Below, in pieces: positions 1 to 6,337 of a DNA stretch of 6,374 nt (position 1 is its first letter; each line of letters opens with the position of its first letter). The stretch is from Bacteroidia bacterium (GTDB lineage: Bacteria > Bacteroidota > Bacteroidia > Bacteroidales > BM520): contig RZYD01000140.1 of assembly GCA_009930445.1 (NCBI GenBank), positions 1 through 6,374 of the forward strand. Direction: 5' to 3'. The notes below the pieces were generated by a model. It worked only from the letters and a program-made list of their open reading frames with translations. It did no database searches and was not told where the DNA came from. Position numbers and translations under genes: made by a program.

Positions 1-1
1 T

Positions 2-1870
2 CTCTATCTGCCTGCATTAAAAAATGGGTTTACCAATTGGGATGATACGTGGTATATTACTGAAAATGATCGTATTGATGATTTTTCACCCGGTGGAATA
101 GCTTTTTGGTTTACCCATTATTTTCACGGACAGTACAGTCCGATCGGGAACCTGATTACGATGTTGGTCTATGCTGTTCAGGGTATGAATCCTTTTGGAT
201 TCCACCTCGTTTCTGTAGTGTTGCATTTACTGAATGTTGTATTGGTATATGTTTTTATGCAACGCCTTACTGCCTTGCGCACAGTGGCTATGATGGTTGC
301 ATTGCTTTTTGCTGTTCATCCCATGCAGACAGAGTCGATTGCATGGGCCGCCGCAGTAAAAATTCCTTTGTATGTTTGTTTTACGTTAATTGCGTTAGTA
401 TGGTACCTGCGTTATATCGACAGCGGGAAATGGAAATGGTACGGGCTGGCTTTTATTTCTTTTATCCTGGCTTTTGGAAGTAAGGAACAATCGGTTGCGA
501 TTGTCGGTTCTCTGGTATTTATCGATTATTACCGGGGGCGTAAATTATTTTCTAAGCGTGTGTTGCTTGAAAAGATTCCCTGGGTGGCTCTGGCTGTTTT
601 GATGGGATTAAGTTCGGTCGCCGCAACGGCCAGCTATGGCCTTGTTACGCCCGCCAAAACTTTTGGGGTGAACGAGCAGATCATACTTCCTTCCTTTGCC
701 TTTATCACTTACCTTTGGAAGTTGATAATTCCGGCCGGTCTGACAGCGATTTATCCCTATCCCGCTGATACCGCGGGTGCATTGCCGTGGTTTTGGTATT
801 TATGTACATTTCTGGTACTGGCAATTATTGTTCTTTTTGTGGGTTTCTGGAAAAAAAACCGGACTTTGGTTTTCAGTATTGGATTTTTTGTGGTGAACAT
901 CCTTCTGGTGCTTCAAATTATCCCAACCCGGAATATACTTCTGGCCGACCGCTACGTTTATCTATCCGCTGTGGGTTTCTTCTTTTTGGTTTCGTGTTAT
1001 TTACAGCGGGCGATGCAACAGGGTGTTGTGTTGCGCAGGCTTCTGATTTTCCTGTTTTTTATCTGGATCGTGATGCTCTCTTTTCAAACCGTAGTCCGAA
1101 ACCGGGTATGGAATAACCCGGAGACTTTGTGGCAGGATGTGATAGCAAAGCAGCCGGATGCATTGATTGCCTGGTACGACCTTGGTGGGTATTATTCGGA
1201 TCAGAAAGCGTATGAAAAGGCACTGAATGCCTATGAACAAGTGTTACGCATCAATCCGGCGTACCTTAACGGATTGTACAACGCAGGGAATACTGCCTAT
1301 CATCTCAGCGATTTTGTGCAGGCAGAAGCGTACTATAAAAAGGCCCTTTTAGTGGATCCGGAGATGAAGTCAGCTGCCCTGAATTTGTATATGACACTGT
1401 TACATCTTAAAAAATATACAGATGCAGCGGTTTTAATTGAAAAATTGAAACGAAAATACCCTGGCGATTTTACTGTGCAAAGCAAAGGGGCGCTTATACC
1501 GAAAACTTTTTCTTCTGACCGGGAAGTGTTTTTTTCTGACCTCTTATATTCGGCGGAGAAAGCCTTTCAGGAGAAGCGGTATATCGATGCTATTGCAACT
1601 TATACCGAAGCCCTTGCCTTGGATTCAACCCTTGCTGCCCTCTGGTTTAATCGTGGTAATGCCTATTTTGTTCTTTCACGGTGGGAAAATGCGCTTTTTG
1701 ATTATAATCAGGCTATCCGGCAGGATGTAACTCATTCGGATTTTTATTATAACCGGGGAATGGCGTTGATAATGCTTGACAGGCGTGAGGAGGGATGCCG
1801 GGACTTACAATCGGCCCTGGAGATGGGAAATCAACGGGCTCAGAAAGCATTGGCAACAAATTGTAAGTGA
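2..1870 (+). CDS. TMTC-like GT-C glycosyltransferase with C-terminal TPR repeats (5' end missing)
   Basis: The frame is open from base 2, so the true start lies upstream; 622 residues are visible. Residues 1 to about 365 are mostly hydrophobic with many membrane segments. Near the N-terminus is an acidic loop motif, NGFTNWDDTWYI (8-19), followed by YSPIGNL (45-51) and NPFGFHLVSVVLHLLN (63-78). Further on come HPMQTESIAW (106-115), SKEQ (160-163), WKLIIPAGLTAIYPYP (239-254), DRYVYLSAVGF (316-326) and RNRVWNNPETLW (366-377). This series matches the layout of TMTC/DUF1736 proteins, which in eukaryotes are O-mannosyltransferases using dolichol-phosphate-mannose. Acidic residues D14/D15 would be the expected catalytic site on the periplasmic side. 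Residues 385-610 form about six TPR units, with a less regular stretch at 488-508. I infer a lipid-linked-sugar-dependent transferase that glycosylates proteins or an envelope polymer; donor and acceptor are unknown. It is convergent with cdaA and shows no frameshift. Confidence 0.8.
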   Translation, partial: LYLPALKNGFTNWDDTWYITENDRIDDFSPGGIAFWFTHYFHGQYSPIGNLITMLVYAVQGMNPFGFHLVSVVLHLLNVVLVYVFMQRLTALRTVAMMVALLFAVHPMQTESIAWAAAVKIPLYVCFTLIALVWYLRYIDSGKWKWYGLAFISFILAFGSKEQSVAIVGSLVFIDYYRGRKLFSKRVLLEKIPWVALAVLMGLSSVAATASYGLVTPAKTFGVNEQIILPSFAFITYLWKLIIPAGLTAIYPYPADTAGALPWFWYLCTFLVLAIIVLFVGFWKKNRTLVFSIGFFVVNILLVLQIIPTRNILLADRYVYLSAVGFFFLVSCYLQRAMQQGVVLRRLLIFLFFIWIVMLSFQTVVRNRVWNNPETLWQDVIAKQPDALIAWYDLGGYYSDQKAYEKALNAYEQVLRINPAYLNGLYNAGNTAYHLSDFVQAEAYYKKALLVDPEMKSAALNLYMTLLHLKKYTDAAVLIEKLKRKYPGDFTVQSKGALIPKTFSSDREVFFSDLLYSAEKAFQEKRYIDAIATYTEALALDSTLAALWFNRGNAYFVLSRWENALFDYNQAIRQDVTHSDFYYNRGMALIMLDRREEGCRDLQSALEMGNQRAQKALATNCK

Positions 1871-1898
1871 AGGGTTTTTCCAACTTCCGTTATTTCTG

Positions 1899-2702
1899 TT
1901 ATATTTCCTGCACTTCCAGCAGCACAATCAGCCGCTGTTTCAGTTGGGCTGCATCCAGGTTATAATCGATAACTCCGTTTTCGCAAAGTGAGAGGGTGCC
2001 TTTCTCTTCGGAGACTATAATCGCGAGGGCATCAGATACTTCTGTGACCCCGGCGGCTGCCCGGTGCCGCAATCCAAGGCCGGATGGGATACTGTTATTT
2101 TCTGAAACAGGAAGAATACATCGTGCGCCCTGAATTTTATTTCCTGAAATAATCACAGCGCCATCGTGCAGCGGGCTGTTTTTAAAAAAGATGGAATGTA
2201 TCAGCGGTGTTGTCAGGTCGGCATTGATTGTTTCTCCGGTAATCAGATACTGCCGGAGCCCGTTTTTTCTCGTTATGATCATCAGTGCGCCAATTTTTTC
2301 CTGTGACAATAACCGGCAGGATTCTACAAGGGTATCAATAGTCGACATTTCCGTAGTAGAAAAATTCATTCTCCAAAAAAGAAATTTTCCGTTTTTTTTA
2401 TTATGAATAAAACTGGGTGTGCCGAGCATTAAAAGGAATTTTCGTATTTCCGGCTGAAAAACCACGAGCAGGGCAATAAAACCAACACTTACAAACGCTC
2501 CGAGTATTTCGCGCAGGAGTTTCATATTTAAGGCATCTACGACTTTCCAGAGCAAAAAAATGGCGACAATACCAAAAAAGATATTGATGGCTGCCGTGCC
2601 TCTAAGAAAATTATATAAGGCATAGAGCATAACGGCCACCAGGAGGATATCAATTACATCCAGAAATCTGAGCCCAAGTATCGCTAAAGTTATTACGTTC
2701 AT
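1899..2702 (-). CDS. cdaA: Diadenylate cyclase CdaA (c-di-AMP synthase, membrane-bound)
   Basis: Condenses two ATP into cyclic di-AMP, a second messenger for potassium and turgor homeostasis. From the ATG at 2702 the protein has 267 residues, close to the roughly 270 usual for CdaA. Three membrane helices lie near residues 16-34, 37-55 and 65-82, followed by FQPEIRK (82-88), typical of the exit into the cytoplasmic DAC domain. Both DAC signatures are intact: DGA in NSPLHDGAVII (180-182) and RHR in LGLRHRAAAG (212-214), followed by SDALAIIVSEE. The catalytic site therefore looks functional. An in-frame TTG at 2720 would add six residues, but it lies inside a strong -7 promoter element, so the ATG is preferred. 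It lies 32 bases downstream of folP on the same strand. The ybbR and glmM genes that follow cdaA in Firmicutes are not here; instead the gene ends 28 bases from a convergent gene. Family assignment is secure; the start is an inference. Confidence 0.95.
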   Translation of the reverse strand: MNVITLAILGLRFLDVIDILLVAVMLYALYNFLRGTAAINIFFGIVAIFLLWKVVDALNMKLLREILGAFVSVGFIALLVVFQPEIRKFLLMLGTPSFIHNKKNGKFLFWRMNFSTTEMSTIDTLVESCRLLSQEKIGALMIITRKNGLRQYLITGETINADLTTPLIHSIFFKNSPLHDGAVIISGNKIQGARCILPVSENNSIPSGLGLRHRAAAGVTEVSDALAIIVSEEKGTLSLCENGVIDYNLDAAQLKQRLIVLLEVQEI

Positions 2703-2717
2703 CAGGGAATATTTTTG

Positions 2718-2725
2718 CAAAGATA
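2718..2725 (-). promoter_or_regulatory. Bacteroidota-type -7 promoter element for cdaA
   Basis: Read on the minus strand the bases are TATCTTTG, an exact match to the TAnnTTTG -7 consensus of Bacteroidota primary sigma factor promoters, followed by CAAAAAT. The -33 element is poor: at the expected 19-base spacing the bases are TCCG (2748-2745) against TTTG. Transcription would begin roughly at 2710-2714, giving a very short leader before the ATG at 2702. It lies in the folP-cdaA gap, so cdaA can probably be transcribed without folP as well as by read-through. Confidence 0.6.
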
Positions 2726-2734
2726 CATAACGAT

Positions 2735-3595
2735 TTAAATTTTCCGGAACGGCATTTCAGGGAGCATTTTGATTATTTTAATCGATTCCGCTGCTTCTCT
2801 GACATCGTGAACGCGCAGGATATCTGCACCCAGCAGTAGCGCAATCGTATTCAGTACGATGGTTCCTGTAAGAGCCTCTTCCGGAGTGGATTTCAACACT
2901 TTGTGAATCATTGATTTGCGCGATATCCCCACTAAAACGGGGTACCCTGTTTTTTTTATGCGATGCAGATCCTGTAACAGTTGATAGTTGTGTTCTGTGG
3001 TTTTTCCAAATCCGAATCCCGGGTCGAGGATGATCTGGGTGAAGCCTGATTCCGATAACCGGGTGGCTTGTTGTTGCAGAAAATCACTCACTTCGCGGGT
3101 AACGTCATCGTAGTAAATTTTGTTTTGCATGGTTGCCGGGGTTCCTTTCATGTGCATCAAAACATAGGCTGCATGGGTAGTGGCAATGAAAGGGATCATT
3201 TCCGGGTCCAGCATCCCTCCGGAGATGTCATTGATGATATCCGCACCGTTGTCCAAAGCTTTCTTTGCAATGGACGCCCGCCAGGTGTCAACCGATAAGA
3301 GGACAGCAGGAAAATTTCTGCGTATTTGCTGTAAAGGTTCTGCAATCCGGTGCCATTCTGTGGCCTCATCCACTTCTTTAGCGCCCGGACGTGTAGAAAC
3401 TGCACCCAGGTCAATGATCGTACCGCCTGCTTCCAGAATTGCTTCTGCCCGCTTCATTGGGGCGCCTTGCGTCAGGTAGTGTCCTCCGTCGTAAAAAGAG
3501 TCGGGTGTCAGGTTTAAAATGCCCATGATCAGCGGGTTGTATTTTTCTGTTGCATTACCAGCCGCTGAATGCCCGAAAATCGTGGAAATTTCCAT
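2735..3595 (-). CDS. folP: Dihydropteroate synthase
   Basis: Cytoplasmic folate enzyme that joins 6-hydroxymethyl-7,8-dihydropterin pyrophosphate to p-aminobenzoate, giving 7,8-dihydropteroate; the target of sulfonamides. It has 286 residues, a normal full length for this TIM-barrel family. Visible motifs in order: MGILNLTPDSFYDGG (24-38, first signature), DLGAVSTRPGA (62-72, second signature), SVDTW (101-105), INDISGG (121-127), DPGFGFGK (191-198, pterin-site Asp191), GISRKS (223-228, Lys227) and RVHD (261-264). All residues expected for pterin, pyrophosphate and pABA binding are present. The second signature has Ala-Val where E. coli has Gly-Glu. The ATG at 3595 leaves an N-terminal lead of about 20 residues before the barrel and is preceded by an A-rich stretch, as is common in Bacteroidota. 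It is divergent from the DUF1599 gene and upstream of cdaA. Confidence 0.97.
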   Translation of the reverse strand: MEISTIFGHSAAGNATEKYNPLIMGILNLTPDSFYDGGHYLTQGAPMKRAEAILEAGGTIIDLGAVSTRPGAKEVDEATEWHRIAEPLQQIRRNFPAVLLSVDTWRASIAKKALDNGADIINDISGGMLDPEMIPFIATTHAAYVLMHMKGTPATMQNKIYYDDVTREVSDFLQQQATRLSESGFTQIILDPGFGFGKTTEHNYQLLQDLHRIKKTGYPVLVGISRKSMIHKVLKSTPEEALTGTIVLNTIALLLGADILRVHDVREAAESIKIIKMLPEMPFRKI

Positions 3596-3637
3596 ACCTT
3601 TAGCCCTTCTTTTTTTAAGACATAATAATTGCTTCCT
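3596..3637. promoter_or_regulatory. Divergent intergenic region between folP and the DUF1599 gene
   Basis: These 42 bases separate two divergent start codons, so the region must hold, or lie very close to, start signals for both. It contains a run of seven T (3610-3616), which read on the minus strand is an A-rich leader before folP. I see only partial -7 matches: TATGTCTT on the minus strand and AATAATTG (3624-3631) on the plus strand, each four of six informative bases. One or both promoters may therefore reach into the opposing coding sequence. No Shine-Dalgarno is evident for the plus-strand gene. Confidence 0.4.
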
Positions 3638-4195
3638 ATGAGTGCTGAAACCTCACAACAATTCGATCAGGTAATCGATCGCTGCCGGTTGGTTTTTATG
3701 GCTAAAGCAGAAGATTACAGCAGCGCCTGGCGCATTCTGAGAGCCTCTTCGCTTACCGACCAGATTTATATTAAAGCCAACCGTATCCGAAGTATCGAAC
3801 GCAAAGGTACACATAAAATCAATGAAGGTATTCTGCCTGAGTTTATCGGTATTGTGAACTATTCGATTATGGCGTTGGTGCAACTGAATAAGGGGGTGGC
3901 TGAAACCGATGATTTAAGTGCTGAAGAGGCACTGCTGCTTTATGACCATTTTTTTTATGAGGCGAAAAAGCTGATGATGGATAAAAATTACGATTATGGC
4001 GGCGCATGGAAAAATATGCGGATCAGCTCACTGATCGATATCATCCTGATGAAATTGCTTCGGATCAAGCAAATTGAAAATAATGCCGGCCACACTTTGG
4101 TTTCTGAAGGCGTGGATGCCGGTTATTATGATATTATTAATTACGCCGTTTTCGCATTGATAAAATTAATGGATGCTGAAACCAATAATGAATAA
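3638..4195 (+). CDS. DUF1599 protein with two tandem domain copies
   Basis: Protein of 185 residues from the ATG at 3638; a TTG nine bases earlier is a less likely start. It is predicted soluble and largely helical, without signal peptide or membrane segment. Two similar halves are visible. Copy 1 (about 9-84) has EDYSSAWRILRASSLTDQIY, then K46, RIRSIE, EGI and NYSIMAL. Copy 2 (about 101-178) has YDYGGAWKNMRISSLIDIIL, then K139, RIKQIE, EGV, YYDIINYAVFAL. This fits the DUF1599 family, which in Bacteroidota is usually this double form. The pattern of DYG..W, a central K..R and a final D..NYA resembles MazG-like all-alpha nucleotide pyrophosphohydrolases; that link is my inference, and substrate and reaction are unknown. 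Copy 2 keeps the Asp before IINY (D165), while copy 1 has Gly there (G71). It is divergent from folP and 11 bases upstream of the BT_3928-like gene, probably co-transcribed with it. Confidence 0.85.
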   Translation: MSAETSQQFDQVIDRCRLVFMAKAEDYSSAWRILRASSLTDQIYIKANRIRSIERKGTHKINEGILPEFIGIVNYSIMALVQLNKGVAETDDLSAEEALLLYDHFFYEAKKLMMDKNYDYGGAWKNMRISSLIDIILMKLLRIKQIENNAGHTLVSEGVDAGYYDIINYAVFALIKLMDAETNNE

Positions 4196-4206
4196 ATATA
4201 ATTTTT

Positions 4207-5478
4207 ATGATGCGTGAAAAATCAATGCCCGGTTTGTTGGCATTTTTTCTGACTTTATTATTGACAGGATCTGCTGTTTTAATCTATTTTATTCCACAAC
4301 AGCGCATTGGATTGCTGCTTTTTTATGGATTGCTGTTTTTACTGCTGTTTGTTTTCAGAAAACGTTTCCCACCGGCCATGATTGGTTGGTGCAGAACGCT
4401 TCTTGGGCTCCTCTTTATCTTCTCCGGGCTCACGAAAGGGGTCGATCCGCTGGGAACCATGTATAAGGTTGAGGATTATTATGTCGCTTATGGAATGGAC
4501 TGGGCGATGCCATTGGCCATCTATCAATCGTTTTTGATGAATGCTTTTGAATTCCTTCTCGGTGTGGGATTGCTTTTTAAAATTATGCCGAAAACCATAT
4601 CCATACTTACTGCCCTGATGATGGGTTTTTTTACTTATACAACCTATATGGATGCCATGTATAACCTGGTACCTGACTGCGGATGTTTCGGAGAGGCATT
4701 AATTCTTTCCAACTGGCAGACTTTTTATAAAAATCTGACGATCCTTGGCTTTGTACTGGTGCTTTTATTTTCGTTACGAAAATCAAAATCATTTTTTTTC
4801 CGGAATGTGGAATGGAATATCCTTCTGGTTGCCGGGGTACTGTTCTTTGGCTTTCAGTTGTATAATTACCGTCATCTTCCGGTGGTCGATTTCAGAACAT
4901 GGAAAACCGGTAATTTGATGGTGCCTGAACAACTCGAACCAATTACCTATTACCTTACGTACGAAAACGTTGAAACGGGCGCTATTACCGAGTTGAAATC
5001 TGACGATTTGCCCTGGCAGGATAGTGTATGGATGAATACCTGGCAATTCGTCAGCCAGCGAATTGTGGATCCTAATCTGGGACTCGTTCATGATCTTGCT
5101 TTTGAAGATAGTGAGGGCAATAATATTACTTCTGAGTACATTGAAAGCCCTGATCCTCAGTTTATTCTTGTTTCCTGGACTTTAAGTGAGTTTAATCGAA
5201 ACAAAATCGATCGTATCCTTCAGTTTGTAGCTCAATGTTATGCAGATGGCCATGGTTTTATCCTGCTTACTTCGAGCGATGAACATGAAATAGAAAAATT
5301 CCTGCTTGAAACAGGATTAACGATTGAGGTCTATCGCGCCGACGATATCGCATTAAAAACAATGATTCGTGCCAACCCCGGCCTGCTGTTGCTGCAAAAT
5401 GGCTATGTACTTGGAAAGTGGCACTGGCGTGATTTCCCAACGTATCAAAAAGCAGAAAAGTTATTTCAATCAAATTAA
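4207..5478 (+). CDS. BT_3928-like DoxX/MauE-type membrane protein with thioredoxin-like C-terminal domain
   Basis: Protein of 423 residues beginning ATG ATG; either Met is possible. Membrane segments are visible near 10-28, 33-50, 58-73, 103-123, 131-146, 175-190 and 204-218. The motif FSGLTKGVDPLGTMYKVEDY (71-90) is typical of DoxX-type proteins, and DCGCFGEALILSNW (157-170) resembles the CGCFG signature of MauE-like proteins linked to thiol-disulfide chemistry. Residues from about 225 form a soluble, probably periplasmic domain; 317-410 looks thioredoxin-like (FILVSW, then FILLTSS, then NPGLLLLQNGYVLGKW) but lacks a CxxC pair, with C344 its only cysteine. The layout matches a conserved Bacteroidota family named after BT_3928, usually found just before tpiA, as here. 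A role in envelope redox or electron transfer is inferred, not shown. Probably in one transcript with the DUF1599 gene. Confidence 0.85.
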   Translation: MMREKSMPGLLAFFLTLLLTGSAVLIYFIPQQRIGLLLFYGLLFLLLFVFRKRFPPAMIGWCRTLLGLLFIFSGLTKGVDPLGTMYKVEDYYVAYGMDWAMPLAIYQSFLMNAFEFLLGVGLLFKIMPKTISILTALMMGFFTYTTYMDAMYNLVPDCGCFGEALILSNWQTFYKNLTILGFVLVLLFSLRKSKSFFFRNVEWNILLVAGVLFFGFQLYNYRHLPVVDFRTWKTGNLMVPEQLEPITYYLTYENVETGAITELKSDDLPWQDSVWMNTWQFVSQRIVDPNLGLVHDLAFEDSEGNNITSEYIESPDPQFILVSWTLSEFNRNKIDRILQFVAQCYADGHGFILLTSSDEHEIEKFLLETGLTIEVYRADDIALKTMIRANPGLLLLQNGYVLGKWHWRDFPTYQKAEKLFQSN

Positions 5479-5506
5479 ATCTATCCTGATTTTCGTGTTA
5501 TGATAG

Positions 5507-5535
5507 TTCGGGTAGAAGAAAAATGAATACCTTTA
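5507..5535 (+). promoter_or_regulatory. Possible promoter upstream of tpiA
   Basis: The 92-base gap between the BT_3928-like gene and tpiA contains TACCTTTA (5528-5535), one base off the Bacteroidota TAnnTTTG -7 element. TTCG (5507-5510) lies 17 bases upstream as a near match to the -33 TTTG; the usual spacing is about 19. A start near 5540-5545 would give a leader of roughly 25-30 bases ending in the purine-rich GAAGAGAATT before the tpiA ATG. The match is suggestive only. Confidence 0.35.
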
Positions 5536-5570
5536 TCGTTTTGTAAATCAACTGTTTTAAGAAGAGAATT

Positions 5571-6329
5571 ATGAGAAAGAATATTGTCGCAGGAAACTGG
5601 AAAATGAACCTCGATTTTGAACAAGCAGAGGAATTAATGGATGAACTGGCAGCACTGCTCGACGACAATCCCCAGGAGAAATGCGAGGTGGTGATTTGTC
5701 CGCCCGCCTTATACCTTGAACTGGCTGTGGATTATACCATGGAAAGTGAATTTGATTGCGGAGCACAAAATGTCAGCAGCTTTGATAATGGAGCCTACAC
5801 TGGCGAAATATCGGCCGCCATGCTCGAAAAGCTGGAGGTATCGTATGTCATCATTGGGCACTCAGAACGTCGTAAGTATTTTCATGAAGACGATGGAATT
5901 CTTGACGCAAAGGTGAAACAATCGCTGAAACATCATCTGATTCCGATTTTTTGTTGTGGAGAATTACTTGCAGAACGAGAGAGCAATACACACTTTCAGG
6001 TGGTGGAAGCGCAGTTAAAAAATACTGTGCTGGGGCTGGATAAGGAGAACTTTAAAAAGATTGTTATCGCTTATGAACCTGTATGGGCCATAGGAACCGG
6101 GAAAACTGCCACCCCCGAACAGGCGCAGGAAATGCATGCTTTTATCCGGAAACTCATTGCCCAAACTTACGATCCTGCTGTCGCAGAAAATACTTCCATC
6201 CTTTATGGTGGAAGCTGTAATCCGGGGAATGCCGCAGCGTTGTTTTCCAATCCTGATGTGGATGGCGGCCTTATTGGCGGTGCTTCGCTGAATGCAAATG
6301 ATTTTCTTCAAATTATCCAAAGTTTTTAA
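5571..6329 (+). CDS. tpiA: Triosephosphate isomerase
   Basis: Cytoplasmic glycolytic and gluconeogenic enzyme interconverting dihydroxyacetone phosphate and glyceraldehyde 3-phosphate. At 252 residues it is full length for this homodimeric TIM barrel. The active site is complete: N9 and K11 in VAGNWKMN (6-13), H97 in IIGHSERR (94-101) and E169 in AYEPVWAIGTGKTA (167-180), which also holds the flexible loop 6. Phosphate contacts are LYGGS (211-215) and IGGASL (235-240). The short segment around DDNPQEKCEV (31-40) is normal for Bacteroidota copies. The ATG at 5571 begins directly before the conserved N-terminal strand, so the start is secure. It follows a 92-base gap after the BT_3928-like gene and is followed 8 bases later by the likely prmA, suggesting a tpiA-prmA transcript. 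Confidence 0.98.
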   Translation: MRKNIVAGNWKMNLDFEQAEELMDELAALLDDNPQEKCEVVICPPALYLELAVDYTMESEFDCGAQNVSSFDNGAYTGEISAAMLEKLEVSYVIIGHSERRKYFHEDDGILDAKVKQSLKHHLIPIFCCGELLAERESNTHFQVVEAQLKNTVLGLDKENFKKIVIAYEPVWAIGTGKTATPEQAQEMHAFIRKLIAQTYDPAVAENTSILYGGSCNPGNAAALFSNPDVDGGLIGGASLNANDFLQIIQSF

Positions 6330-6337
6330 TCCTGCTG

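Noticed and set aside
1001..1240. Antisense open frame inside the TPR/glycosyltransferase gene
   Set aside because: It lies wholly within a well-supported coding sequence, has no recognisable domain and reads as low-complexity shadow translation.
1869..1887. GAAGGG-TTTTT-CC-AA-CTTC bulged hairpin in the convergent gap, possible terminator
   Set aside because: The stem is short, interrupted by a two-base bulge and not followed by a clean T run on either strand, so it cannot be called a terminator with confidence.
3068..3479. Two plus-strand open frames opposite folP
   Set aside because: They overlap conserved folP catalytic motifs on the other strand and encode no recognisable protein.
5481..5506. 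CTATC ... GATAG inverted repeat after the BT_3928-like gene
   Set aside because: A five-base stem with a 16-base loop and no T tract is expected by chance in A/T-rich spacer sequence.
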